A DNA stretch of 64,000 nucleotides from Paenimyroides baculatum (GCF_008629655.1 NZ_VWSG01000001.1:186001-250000); one strand, 5' to 3'; positions 35,594 to 44,430 are shown, counted from the first letter of the stretch. Program-made: numbers and translations. Notes: generated by a model not told the origin, from the sequence alone.

Positions 35594-35597
35594 CCGC

Positions 35598-36470
35598 ATG
35601 GAAATATTAGGAAAATTAATAATTATAGGTGGCGCTGTAGATAAGGGAAGTTTTACAGAGACCAATTTGGATAAAGATGCATCGAAAAATCTGAATTTTT
35701 TTGAAGCAGGAATTCTAAAAAGAATCATTAAAGAATCAAAACATAAAGAACAATCTCGTATCGAAGTCATTACAACGGCTTCAAAAATCCCAAGAGAAAT
35801 TGGTCCGGAATATGTAAAGGCATTCAGTTATTTAGGAGCTGAAAATGCAGATGTTTTATATATAGAAAAACGTGAGCAGGCAAACGATCCCGAAGTTTTA
35901 GAACGATTAAATGCGGCAGATGTGGTTATGTTTACCGGCGGTGATCAATTGCGTTTAACGTCGATTTTAGGCGGAACACCTTTTGTTGATTTGTTGATTT
36001 CGAAATACAAAAATACCGAATTTATTTATGCAGGAACATCGGCAGGTGCAGCAGCAGCTTCAAATAATATGATTTACCAAGGAAGCAGTTCTGAAGCATT
36101 GCTAAAAGGCGAAGTTAAAATTACATCGGGTTTAGGCTTAATTGATAATGTAGTTATTGATACGCATTTTGTGCAAAGAGGACGAATCGGTCGTTTGTTT
36201 CAGGCGGTTGTTAGCAATCCAAAAGTATTAGGTATTGGTTTGGGTGAAGATACCGGATTGTTGATTACGAACGGAAATCAAATGGAAGCAATAGGTTCAG
36301 GTTTGGTGATTTTGGTAGATGGACGAGAGGTTAAAGATACCAGTTTAACGCAGGTAGAATTAGGTCAGCCAATCTCAATCAATCATTTAATTACGCATGT
36401 AATGAGTCATTACGATACATTTGATCTGACTACCAACAAAATGAGCATTCATTCTTCTCAATACACCTAA
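35598..36470 (+). CDS. cphB: cyanophycinase
   Basis: The 290-residue serine exopeptidase of family S51 cuts cyanophycin into beta-Asp-Arg dipeptides. The nucleophile is S148 in YAGTSAGA; FTGGDQLRL and DTHFVQRGRIGRL are family motifs that shape the active site. No signal peptide is present, consistent with action on intracellular granules. It lies 17 bp before the isoaspartyl peptidase gene and opposite cphA. Confidence 0.95.
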   Translation: MEILGKLIIIGGAVDKGSFTETNLDKDASKNLNFFEAGILKRIIKESKHKEQSRIEVITTASKIPREIGPEYVKAFSYLGAENADVLYIEKREQANDPEVLERLNAADVVMFTGGDQLRLTSILGGTPFVDLLISKYKNTEFIYAGTSAGAAAASNNMIYQGSSSEALLKGEVKITSGLGLIDNVVIDTHFVQRGRIGRLFQAVVSNPKVLGIGLGEDTGLLITNGNQMEAIGSGLVILVDGREVKDTSLTQVELGQPISINHLITHVMSHYDTFDLTTNKMSIHSSQYT

Positions 36471-36487
36471 TCACAAACAACTAAGTA

Positions 36488-37330
36488 ATGAAAATCATTA
36501 TACATGGCGGTTTTTTTTCTGAATCATCTACAAGTTCAGAAACAAAAATTGCAAAGCAACAAGCACTTTTACGCATTGTGAAAGATTCGTATGCGTATCT
36601 GCTAAATCATTCGGCATTAGAAACGGTGGTTTACGCGGTTTCGCAGTTAGAAGACGATGAATTGTTTAATGCCGGAATTGGCTCGCAAATTCAATCTGAC
36701 GGAAAAATCAGAATGAGTGCTTCTTTAATGGATGGCGAATCGCAGAAAATGAGCGGTGTTATTAATATCGAAGAAGTAAAAAATCCGATTCAGGTAGCGC
36801 AAGTGTTGATGAAGGTTGACGATCGAATTTTAGGTGGAAGCGGAGCTACAAACTTTGCCAGACAAAATGGATTTGAAGCGTTTTCAACTGAAATTCCTCA
36901 GCGAAGAAGTGAATACGAAGCAAAAGTAAAATCGTTAGGAACAGGAACCGTTGGTTGCGTTGCTTTAGATAAAGACGGAAAAATTGCAGTAGCGACTTCA
37001 ACTGGCGGAAAAGGTTTTGAAATTCCGGGAAGAATCTCCGATTCTGCAACCGTAGCAGGAAATTATGCTAACGAATTTTGTGGTGTAAGTTTAACGGGTG
37101 TTGGTGAAGATATTGTAAGCGGAGCCGTAGCTGCAAAAATTGTAACCCGCGTTACCGATGGATTTTCATTAGAAAAAGCGTTTGAAAAAACCTTTGCCGA
37201 ATTAAAACCTTACGATGGTTTTGCCGGTGCAATAGCCATTGATAATAATGGAAATATGCTGCATCAAGATTCGCATCCAAGTATGGTTTTCGCTAGTTTT
37301 GATGGTGTTAATGAACAGGTTTTTCAGTAA
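36488..37330 (+). CDS. iaaA: isoaspartyl peptidase/L-asparaginase
   Basis: The 280-residue Ntn-hydrolase of the plant-type asparaginase family should self-cleave before T154 in GTGTVGCVALD, the nucleophile. STGGKGFEIPGRISDS and SLTGVGEDI form the substrate site. It is somewhat shorter than the Escherichia coli enzyme (321). Placed 17 bp after cphB, it very likely hydrolyses the beta-Asp-Arg dipeptide released by cyanophycinase, completing the pathway to free Asp and Arg. Confidence 0.92.
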   Translation: MKIIIHGGFFSESSTSSETKIAKQQALLRIVKDSYAYLLNHSALETVVYAVSQLEDDELFNAGIGSQIQSDGKIRMSASLMDGESQKMSGVINIEEVKNPIQVAQVLMKVDDRILGGSGATNFARQNGFEAFSTEIPQRRSEYEAKVKSLGTGTVGCVALDKDGKIAVATSTGGKGFEIPGRISDSATVAGNYANEFCGVSLTGVGEDIVSGAVAAKIVTRVTDGFSLEKAFEKTFAELKPYDGFAGAIAIDNNGNMLHQDSHPSMVFASFDGVNEQVFQ

Positions 37331-37463
37331 ATAGAAATCAAATCATTGCAAAATCTTTAAATAATAGTTGTAACTTTCGTTGGTAAAATTTAATTTATTA
37401 TCTTTTTGATAATGAATGGATTATGTTTTAAATTTTACATTATGTAAATCAACAAAGACTATT

Positions 37464-38021
37464 TTGGCTGCAGAACGAATTATATTAGGGATTGATCCCG
37501 GAACTACAATTATGGGTTTTGGTTTAATTAAGGTTGTAAAAAATTCTATGGAATTTATACAGCTTAACGAACTGAATCTTGCCAAAATGACCGATCCGTA
37601 CTTAAAATTACAGCGCATTTTTGAACGAACCATTGAACTGATCGATACACATCATCCCGATGAAATTGCGATCGAAGCTCCGTTTTTTGGAAAAAATGTG
37701 CAATCGATGTTAAAATTGGGTAGGGCACAAGGTGTTGCTATGGCAGCCGGATTGTCGCGCCAAATTCCAGTAACAGAATACGAACCCAAGAAAATTAAAA
37801 TGGCAATTACCGGTAACGGAAACGCCAGTAAAGAACAGGTTGCGAAAATGTTACAGCAATTGTTGGGTTTAAAAGAACTACCTAAAAACCTTGATTCTAC
37901 CGATGGTTTGGCAGCAGCAGTTTGTCACTTTTTTAATTCGGGCAAAACCGTTGTTGGCAAAAGTTATTCGGGTTGGGATGCCTTCGTAAGTCAAAATACA
38001 GACCGTGTAATTAAAAAATAA
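37464..38021 (+). CDS. ruvC: Holliday junction resolvase RuvC
   Basis: The 185-residue nuclease resolves Holliday junctions with RuvAB. Acidic catalytic residues are in LGIDPGTT, IAIEAPFFG and DSTDGLAAA. The frame is open up to an ATG at 37416, but the 16 added residues have no counterpart in RuvC proteins, and homologues begin just before ERIILGIDPG, so the TTG at 37464 is preferred. A promoter-like TTG-N18-TCTTTTTG (37380-37408) precedes both. It overlaps hemW by one base. Confidence 0.88.
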   Translation: MAAERIILGIDPGTTIMGFGLIKVVKNSMEFIQLNELNLAKMTDPYLKLQRIFERTIELIDTHHPDEIAIEAPFFGKNVQSMLKLGRAQGVAMAAGLSRQIPVTEYEPKKIKMAITGNGNASKEQVAKMLQQLLGLKELPKNLDSTDGLAAAVCHFFNSGKTVVGKSYSGWDAFVSQNTDRVIKK

Positions 38022-39163
38022 TGGCGGGCATTTACCTACATATTCCTTTTTGCAAGCAGGCGTGCCATTATTGCGATTTTCATTTTTCTACCTCGTTAAA
38101 AAAGAAAGAGGAGATGATTTCGGCTTTGCGTCGAGAACTTTTCTTACGAAAAGATGAATTTGTCAGTTCGAGCGGAGTCGAGAACCAAATAGAAACCATT
38201 TATTTTGGTGGTGGAACTCCAAGCGTTATATCTAACAATGAAATTAATCTCTTAATTGATGAAATTTATCAGTTGTTTGATGTTGCAGAAAATCCTGAAA
38301 TTACGTTGGAAGCCAATCCTGATGATTTATCTGCAGATCGAATTAAAGAGCTTTCACTATCTAAAATAAATCGTTTAAGTATCGGAATACAATCGTTTTT
38401 TGATGAAGATTTAAGAATGATGAATCGGGCGCACAATGCAAATGAAGCATGGAATTCTTTACAGGAAGCCAAAAAGTATTTTGATAATATTTCGATTGAT
38501 TTAATTTACGGAATTCCCGAAATGACAGTTGATCGTTGGCAACAAAACGTACAAAAAGCGTTAAATTTAAATATTCCGCACATATCGAGTTATGCATTAA
38601 CGGTTGAACCGAAAACGGCATTGGCTACCTTAATTAAAAACGGAAAAATCCCCACACCAGACGACGGAATTGCACACGAACATTTTTTGTTGATGATTGA
38701 AATGCTAGAAAAAGCTGGGTTTATTCATTACGAATTATCTAATTTTGGTAAGCTCGATTATTTCTCAAAAAATAATTCTGCCTATTGGTTAGGGAAAAAA
38801 TATTTAGGAATTGGTCCGTCTGCGCATAGTTTTAACGGCGAAAACCGATCTTGGAACATCGCCAATAATTCACTGTACATAAACGCCATTCAGCAAGATA
38901 AATTACCAAACGAAGTTGAAGTTCTATCAAAAAATGATCGATACAACGAATATGTAATGACCGGTTTACGAACGGTTTGGGGTGTATCGTTAGAAAAGAT
39001 TAAAACCGATTTTGGAAGTGATTATTTAGATTATTTGCTGAAAAATGCCGACATATTTCTTACAAACGAAAAACTTATTATTGAAAATACTATTTTAAAA
39101 ACGACTTTAAAAGGTAAATTCTTTTGTGACGGAATTGCAAGTGAATTATTTTGGATTGATTGA
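38021..39163 (+). CDS. hemW: radical SAM heme chaperone HemW
   Basis: The 380-residue protein has the radical SAM cysteines C11, C15 and C18 in HIPFCKQACHYCDF, the glycine-rich YFGGGTPS and the C-terminal HemW domain (SSYALTVEPKT, SNFGK, GIGPSAHSF). HemW proteins carry heme rather than acting as coproporphyrinogen oxidase. About eight residues (VSSSGVEN, near 47-54) between the conserved RKDEF and IETIYFGGG appear to be encoded by an inserted palindromic repeat. Confidence 0.9.
   Translation: MAGIYLHIPFCKQACHYCDFHFSTSLKKKEEMISALRRELFLRKDEFVSSSGVENQIETIYFGGGTPSVISNNEINLLIDEIYQLFDVAENPEITLEANPDDLSADRIKELSLSKINRLSIGIQSFFDEDLRMMNRAHNANEAWNSLQEAKKYFDNISIDLIYGIPEMTVDRWQQNVQKALNLNIPHISSYALTVEPKTALATLIKNGKIPTPDDGIAHEHFLLMIEMLEKAGFIHYELSNFGKLDYFSKNNSAYWLGKKYLGIGPSAHSFNGENRSWNIANNSLYINAIQQDKLPNEVEVLSKNDRYNEYVMTGLRTVWGVSLEKIKTDFGSDYLDYLLKNADIFLTNEKLIIENTILKTTLKGKFFCDGIASELFWID
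38162..38186 (+). repeat. palindromic repeat element inside hemW
   Basis: The 25-base stretch contains GTTCGAGCGGAGTCGAGAAC, an imperfect palindrome resembling the short TTCGAGC...GTCGAGAA repeats scattered between genes in many Flavobacteriia (from memory). It keeps the reading frame open. No second copy was noticed in this window. Confidence 0.5.
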
Positions 39164-39171
39164 TGAAATTC

Positions 39172-39187
39172 CCACAGATGCACGGAT
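39172..39187 (+). repeat. left copy of 16-bp inverted repeat
   Basis: CCACAGATGCACGGAT matches the reverse complement of 39846-39861 at 15 of 16 positions. It begins nine bases after the hemW stop. Confidence 0.7.
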
Positions 39188-39205
39188 GATTTTAAAATTA
39201 AAAAG

Positions 39206-39835
39206 ATGAAATTTATTATTTTAGTATTATTTACATTATGTAGTTTTGATGCAATATGTCAAGAAAATTTATCCTTTCGAAGATTTGAAACGATTTTAAA
39301 AAAAGGAAAAACTTTTTCAGGGAATGATGTTATAACAATAAATAATTTCAGTTTTGTTGAATTAGCTAATGTTGATAATTTTGTAATATTTCTTCCCGTA
39401 ATTATAGATCATAATTTAAAAAATAAAGATTTTGGAGGATATAATTCAGGAGGTTACGTTTTAATACATGATAAACAGAAAAATTCTTACTTTGAAATAA
39501 GAATTGATCGCAGAGGAATAAATCTAGAAAAAAAAGATGATGATATTTATGAAGTTGGAGCTATACTTTTTTATGAATTTGGTGATGGATATTCAATTGG
39601 AATAGATATTACTTTAATAACAAATGGTAATAAACAATATAAATTCAATTTAGCGGAAAGAAATGATAAGCTTATAATTAATTCTAGATGCATAGAAACT
39701 AAATATTGTAAAGTTTTAACTTTAGAAAATAATTTATATAATTTGGATATGATTGATTTTGTAAACGAGATTTATAAATTAGACTTTGAAAGCTTGTTAC
39801 ATGATGATTATAGTTATTATTTTAGAAAAAAATAA
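39206..39835 (+). CDS. secreted orphan protein of unknown function
   Basis: The 209-residue protein has a signal peptide (about 1-18, cleavage near ICQ) and a beta-rich, Asn/Asp/Lys-rich mature part without recognisable motifs. The coding sequence is visibly more AT-rich than hemW before it and the cyclase after it. It sits between two arms of a 16-bp inverted repeat, as if gained as a unit. Family not recognised. Confidence 0.7.
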   Translation: MKFIILVLFTLCSFDAICQENLSFRRFETILKKGKTFSGNDVITINNFSFVELANVDNFVIFLPVIIDHNLKNKDFGGYNSGGYVLIHDKQKNSYFEIRIDRRGINLEKKDDDIYEVGAILFYEFGDGYSIGIDITLITNGNKQYKFNLAERNDKLIINSRCIETKYCKVLTLENNLYNLDMIDFVNEIYKLDFESLLHDDYSYYFRKK

Positions 39836-39845
39836 TTATAATTTA

Positions 39846-39861
39846 ATCCGGGCATCTGTGG
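39846..39861 (-). repeat. right copy of 16-bp inverted repeat
   Basis: ATCCGGGCATCTGTGG, inverted relative to 39172-39187 with one mismatch, lies ten bases after the orphan gene. Similar ATCCGTGCATCTGTGG sequences recur between genes in Flavobacterium genomes (from memory). Confidence 0.7.
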
Positions 39862-39879
39862 CAAACAAAAAATATAAAA

Positions 39880-40647
39880 ATGAAAACAACCATACAACAT
39901 AACAACACAACATACGAAATTGATCTGTCGAAACCAATCGATATTTCTTTACCTATTCAAAATAACGAACAAAACCCAATTGCGTGGTATTTAGATCAGC
40001 CCGAAATAAATCCGGTGGTTATGGGCGATTTTGTTGGCAGTGTAGCATCGGGAAAATCATCTACAAACTTTAATAATATTTTGTTCAATCCGCACGGACA
40101 TGGAACGCATACCGAATGTTTGGGTCATATTACAAAAGATTTTTATTCAATCAATCAAACATTAAAAACCTTCTTTTTTACAGCCGAATTAATTTCTATT
40201 GAACCTGAAATGATTGATAATGATTTTGTTATCACAAAAAATCAGATTGAAAAGGCATTGAATGGTAAAATATCTGAAGCTTTAATCATAAGAACGCTTC
40301 CAAATTCAAACGAAAAGAAACATAAAAATTATTCTAATACAAATCCGGCTTATTTATCAGAAGAAGCGGCTGTTTTTATAAGGGAAATAGGTGTAGAACA
40401 TTTGCTTATTGATTTGCCAAGTGTTGATAAAGAAGTTGACGAAGGTAAATTATTGGCTCACAAAGCCTTTTGGAATGTAAAAAATGTAGACGAAGTGAAT
40501 GCCGATGCGCGTTTTAACTGTACGATTACCGAGTTGGTTTTTATTGACAATGAAGTTGCAGATGGTTCGTACATTTTAAACCTACAGATTGCATCGTTCG
40601 AAAATGATGCATCGCCAAGCAAACCCGTAATTTATAAAGTGCTATAA
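39880..40647 (+). CDS. cyclase family (kynurenine formamidase-like) metal hydrolase
   Basis: The 255-residue protein begins its conserved region with IDLSKPIDISLP and carries the metal-binding HGHGTHTECLGHI, the HxGTHxDxPxH-type motif of the cyclase/KynB family, and LLIDLPSVD. Members hydrolyse N-formylkynurenine or related amides with zinc or manganese. No kynurenine-pathway gene is adjacent, so the substrate is open. Confidence 0.85.
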   Translation: MKTTIQHNNTTYEIDLSKPIDISLPIQNNEQNPIAWYLDQPEINPVVMGDFVGSVASGKSSTNFNNILFNPHGHGTHTECLGHITKDFYSINQTLKTFFFTAELISIEPEMIDNDFVITKNQIEKALNGKISEALIIRTLPNSNEKKHKNYSNTNPAYLSEEAAVFIREIGVEHLLIDLPSVDKEVDEGKLLAHKAFWNVKNVDEVNADARFNCTITELVFIDNEVADGSYILNLQIASFENDASPSKPVIYKVL

Positions 40648-40652
40648 AAAAG

Positions 40653-40679
40653 AAACTCCTTCAATTTGAAGGAGTTTTA
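40653..40679. terminator. bidirectional terminator between convergent genes
   Basis: AAACTCCTTCAA and its complement form a near-perfect stem with A and T runs on either side, between the cyclase and HugZ-like genes. Confidence 0.92.
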
Positions 40680-40686
40680 TATGTGA

Positions 40687-41220
40687 TTAATCTTGTTTTT
40701 GACCGTGATTAATATCGTTTCTGTGTTCTAAAACATCCAAGTTTTCGTCAACAAAATAAGCACTACCAAAACCGTTTACATAAGCACCTTTTAAAGGGTT
40801 TACAGCGATTAAGATAAAATCTTCCATTGGTGCAATTACTTCAACAACTTTTCCGTGTGTTTCTTTTAAAAGCGCAATAACAGTGTTCCATTGGTCAGAA
40901 TCTCTTTCAATTTGCGTTGTAGTTGCATCAAAAGTTAAACGCTCGCGAGCATAAATCTGTTTAGAAGCATCTTCATCTGCAATAAACATCATAGAAACTT
41001 TTTTCTGATCTCTTAAGTTTTTAGTATGGCGCGCCATGAAAGAAACCAAAATGTAGAACGTATTGTCTATTTTTACGAAAGGTGCGTAGCTTGAATTTGG
41101 ATTACCTTCTGCATCAACCGTTCCTAAAATGATCGATTTTGAATTTGCAACCAATTCTTTTACTTTCGGTGCAATAGGCTTTACCTCTTTGTGTGCTTGT
41201 TGTGTGTCGTGTGTACTCAT
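40687..41220 (-). CDS. HugZ/HutZ-like heme-utilisation protein (PNPOx fold)
   Basis: The 177-residue protein has the split-barrel FMN-binding-like fold of pyridoxamine phosphate oxidases (SIILGTVDAEGNPNSSYAPF) and the C-terminal segment GAYVNGFGSAYFV seen in HugZ/HutZ heme-handling proteins. It is cytoplasmic (no signal). Heme degradation is likely but not certain, as no heme-uptake genes are adjacent. Confidence 0.8.
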   Translation of the reverse strand: MSTHDTQQAHKEVKPIAPKVKELVANSKSIILGTVDAEGNPNSSYAPFVKIDNTFYILVSFMARHTKNLRDQKKVSMMFIADEDASKQIYARERLTFDATTTQIERDSDQWNTVIALLKETHGKVVEVIAPMEDFILIAVNPLKGAYVNGFGSAYFVDENLDVLEHRNDINHGQKQD

Positions 41221-41260
41221 GTTAGAAAAATTTTTACAAAAATAAGTATTTATATCGGTT

Positions 41261-41971
41261 TTATATGTTTAAAGAATGAAAATCAACTCTGATTGTTAGC
41301 GTATAAGTGAATTTTGTACGAACAGGCGATCCGTTTATTGTTGCAGGAATCCATTTTTTAGCTGCGCGTTTTACTGCTTGCATTATCCGTTTTTGAAAAT
41401 ATTCCAATTCCGGATCAACCATTTTAAAGTTGGAAACCGATCCGTCTTTTTCAATAATAAAATCAATAGCAATATCAAGCGTCGTTTTAGTTTTCGCCAC
41501 ACTTAAATTCGAACGTTCCTGATCGGTTATATAAAAGTTGTTGCTAACTTTTTCACTAAACTTTTTCATGCCGTTTATTGGTGTTGCTTTATAGCGTACG
41601 GCTTTGTAATAATTGTATTCGTTTATCACAAAAGATAAGTTGTATAAACTCGCTTTAGCTGTACCGTCTACTATTGCAGGATTGAAATTTGGAAGTTGTT
41701 TAATGATAGGAACGATCAATGCTTCAAGCTCAAATTCATCTTTTGGAATACTTGCTTTTGTAACTTCGCCTTTATCGTTTAAAAACAATTTTACCTGAAT
41801 AATATTGTCTTTGCCGCGCATTTTATCAAAAGTTTCATCGGGTATATTTAGTTCCTGAATAATGTTTTGAACGTATTGTGTGGCTTCGTAAGGTGGTGTA
41901 GCTTTTGAGTCTTGAGCAGATGAAACGACGTTGGTAAGAATTGTAAAAAGTAAAAGTAGTGTGTTTTTCAT
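41261..41971 (-). CDS. secreted protein with two TonB_C-like domains (second of a pair)
   Basis: The 236-residue protein has a signal peptide (about 1-19) and two TonB_C-like units: a diverged first (about 28-113; IQVKLFLNDKGEVTKASI, LPNFNPAIVDGTAKASL) and a second (about 128-232; KATPINGMKKF, IDFIIEKDGSVSNFKM, KKWIPATINGSPVRTKFTYTLTI). It follows the paralogue at 41974 after two bases, and no membrane anchor is present. Related to the array at 27.2-30.6 kb. Confidence 0.82.
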   Translation of the reverse strand: MKNTLLLLFTILTNVVSSAQDSKATPPYEATQYVQNIIQELNIPDETFDKMRGKDNIIQVKLFLNDKGEVTKASIPKDEFELEALIVPIIKQLPNFNPAIVDGTAKASLYNLSFVINEYNYYKAVRYKATPINGMKKFSEKVSNNFYITDQERSNLSVAKTKTTLDIAIDFIIEKDGSVSNFKMVDPELEYFQKRIMQAVKRAAKKWIPATINGSPVRTKFTYTLTIRVDFHSLNI

Positions 41972-41973
41972 GG

Positions 41974-42657
41974 TTAATTTTGATATTTAATTGTAATTGG
42001 AATAGTAAAACTTGATCGAACCGGTTTGCCATTTTCAATTGCGGGATTCCATCTAGTTGATTTTATTACGCTTATTGCTTCTGAATGAAACAATGGAGTA
42101 TTAGCTTGTACTACTTCTACGTTTGAAAGTGTGCCGTCTTTTTCAACAAAGAATCTTAATCGCATTTTAATATCATAGTCCACCTTTTTACTATCAAATT
42201 TAAATTCTTCCATAAATCGTTTCATGAATTTTTCCAAGCCATCTTTTGGTGTAGCTTTCGTGTAAATTTTTCCAGCGATTGGTTGTTCTTCAATGATTTG
42301 ATCTACAGGTATAACCAAATTAAAAGCTTTTCTAGAAACAACTGTAATACCATCTTCGGTTTTAGGATTCCATTTTGGTAATTTTTCAATTGCTTTTTTA
42401 AGGTTCGATTCTAATTGAAGTGAATCATTTTGAATTTTCGGATTAAAAACTGATCCGTCTTTGGTAATTGTTAGAATAAAAGTGATGTCAATTGAACTGT
42501 TTTGGTATTTCTTGTTAATTTCTTCAGGAATTTCCAGATTGGCAGCCAATAGATCTAAATACTCGTTTGTGGGAATGGTTGTTGAAGCTTCAACAGTTTG
42601 TGCTTCTATTTTTAAAGAGAAAACAATTACAAAAAGTAAAAGTAGTATGTTTTTCAT
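41974..42657 (-). CDS. secreted protein with two TonB_C-like domains (first of a pair)
   Basis: The 227-residue protein has a signal peptide (about 1-19) and two TonB_C-like units: a diverged first (about 25-120; FILTITKDGSVFNPKI, LPKWNPKTEDG) and a canonical second (about 133-227; KATPKDGLEKFMKRF, RFFVEKDGTLSNVEV, TRWNPAIENGKPVRSSFTIPITI). The internal duplication is shared with the following gene, so duplication of the domain preceded duplication of the gene. Confidence 0.82.
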   Translation of the reverse strand: MKNILLLLFVIVFSLKIEAQTVEASTTIPTNEYLDLLAANLEIPEEINKKYQNSSIDITFILTITKDGSVFNPKIQNDSLQLESNLKKAIEKLPKWNPKTEDGITVVSRKAFNLVIPVDQIIEEQPIAGKIYTKATPKDGLEKFMKRFMEEFKFDSKKVDYDIKMRLRFFVEKDGTLSNVEVVQANTPLFHSEAISVIKSTRWNPAIENGKPVRSSFTIPITIKYQN

Positions 42658-42840
42658 GATTAGTTTTTTGCAAAAATAATAAAATTGTTCTTGCTGTTAT
42701 AGATTAGGAGTGGATCAACCTTAAAAAAAATCATAAAAAAGATCGTTGTAAAATAAAGTTTATTAATTTTGTGAAGATTAAAAAATAGTCGTCGCTACAA
42801 ATTTATTCGAGTAGTGAAATGAAAGAAGATTTACATATTT

Positions 42841-44430
42841 ATGGATAAAAAAGATTTACGAAGTGTTATTTTTCGTCATTTAGACGGAATTGTAACGTTG
42901 CCGATTTTGGTTACGCTTCATAATGCTGATATATTACAGTTTATTTCGAACAATGATAAAGTAACTTTGAGCGAACTGGCTACGCAATTTAATGCGAATG
43001 AAGGCTACTTAAATGTGGCATTACGCGTATTAGCATCGCAAGGTTTCTTGAATTATCAAGTTAAACCGAAGCTTTTTGTTGAAAAAACATCAAAGTTCAA
43101 TCAAATGTTGCGTTATGCAGACTCATTGAAACCGGTCATGGAAATGATCCAATTTTCGCAAGGATTTCATAATCGTTTGTTCGAAAAAGAACCATTTTTA
43201 AAACTGAAACCGTTGTTAGAAAGTTATCAGAACGATACACTTTTACCTTCGGCATTGAATGATGAAGACAATGAAATTCGCAAACAGCTGAATTATTATG
43301 TAGAAGGTTGTTTGGTTGGACCCACAATTGTTCGTTTGGGAATGAACGGAATGTTCCACAAATATTTTATGGAATCGAGTTTTAAGGCAGAAGAATATCA
43401 TAAAGATCCAGAAAGCTTTGAAAAATTGCTCGATTTTTTGACGCATTTATGTTGGTTCAACAAGAAAAACAATAACTACAGTTTCACAGATCAAGGCTTG
43501 TTTTTTGCACGAAGAGCAACTTCGTACGGCGTTACGGTTTCTTATTTGCCAATGTTGTCTCAAATGCAGCATCTGTTGTTCGGAAATGTTTCAGAAGTAA
43601 AACAAGACAAAGGAGGACAGCAGGAAATTCATGTTGACAGAGCCATGAATGTTTGGGGAAGTGGTGGTGCACACGCAACTTATTTTAAAGCGGTTGATGA
43701 GTTGATCATTGAAATTTTCAACAAACCGTTAAATGAACAGCCAAAAGGAATTTTAGATATGGGCTGCGGTAACGGTGCTTTGCTGGAACATTTGTTCGAA
43801 ACAATTGAAAACCGAACCTTGCGTGGAAAACATTTGGAAACACATCCGTTGTTTTTGGTTGGTGCCGATTATAATCAGGAAGCTTTGAAAATTACGCGTG
43901 CTAATTTAATTGCCAACGATATTTGGGCAAAAGTTATTTGGGGCGATATTGGAAATCCGGTACAATTGGCTGCCGATTTAAAAGACGAGTACAATATTGA
44001 ACTGAACGATTTGTTGAATATGCGAACCTTTTTAGACCATAACAGAATTTGGGAGCAACCCGTAAAGACTGAAGGTTTGGAAGAAAGTCTTTCAACCGGA
44101 GCTTATGCAACCAACGGACTATTGTTACCGAATGAATGGGTGGAACAAAGTTTGGTAGAACATTTACAAAAATGGCAACCTTTTATTTCTAAATTCGGAT
44201 TGTTGGTGATTGAACTTCATACGATAGATTCTGCAATAACATCCAAAAATATCGGATTAACAGCCGCCACAGCTTATGATGCTACGCACGGTTTTTCGGA
44301 TCAGTATATTTTGGAATTGGACGTTTTTGAAGAATGTGTAAAACGTTCGGGATTATCTGTTGATGATAATTATACTCGAAAATATCCTGCCGATGAACGT
44401 TCAAACATCAGTATTCATTTGATAAAATAA
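42841..44430 (+). CDS. class I SAM-dependent methyltransferase, polyketide-synthase-associated type
   Basis: The 529-residue protein has an N-terminal winged-helix dimerisation region (VTLSELATQFNANEGYLNVALRVL, about 40-70) and a SAM-binding domain with ILDMGCGNGALLEHL (about 303-317). The wider architecture (LLNMRTFLDHNRIW, ELHTIDS) resembles methyltransferase domains found with polyketide synthases, but no such gene is nearby and the gene stands alone. Substrate unknown. Confidence 0.75.
   Translation: MDKKDLRSVIFRHLDGIVTLPILVTLHNADILQFISNNDKVTLSELATQFNANEGYLNVALRVLASQGFLNYQVKPKLFVEKTSKFNQMLRYADSLKPVMEMIQFSQGFHNRLFEKEPFLKLKPLLESYQNDTLLPSALNDEDNEIRKQLNYYVEGCLVGPTIVRLGMNGMFHKYFMESSFKAEEYHKDPESFEKLLDFLTHLCWFNKKNNNYSFTDQGLFFARRATSYGVTVSYLPMLSQMQHLLFGNVSEVKQDKGGQQEIHVDRAMNVWGSGGAHATYFKAVDELIIEIFNKPLNEQPKGILDMGCGNGALLEHLFETIENRTLRGKHLETHPLFLVGADYNQEALKITRANLIANDIWAKVIWGDIGNPVQLAADLKDEYNIELNDLLNMRTFLDHNRIWEQPVKTEGLEESLSTGAYATNGLLLPNEWVEQSLVEHLQKWQPFISKFGLLVIELHTIDSAITSKNIGLTAATAYDATHGFSDQYILELDVFEECVKRSGLSVDDNYTRKYPADERSNISIHLIK

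Noticed and set aside
37416..37463. ATG-started N-terminal extension of ruvC
   Set aside because: The 16 residues have no counterpart in RuvC, and homologues begin at the TTG site; kept as a possible alternative only.
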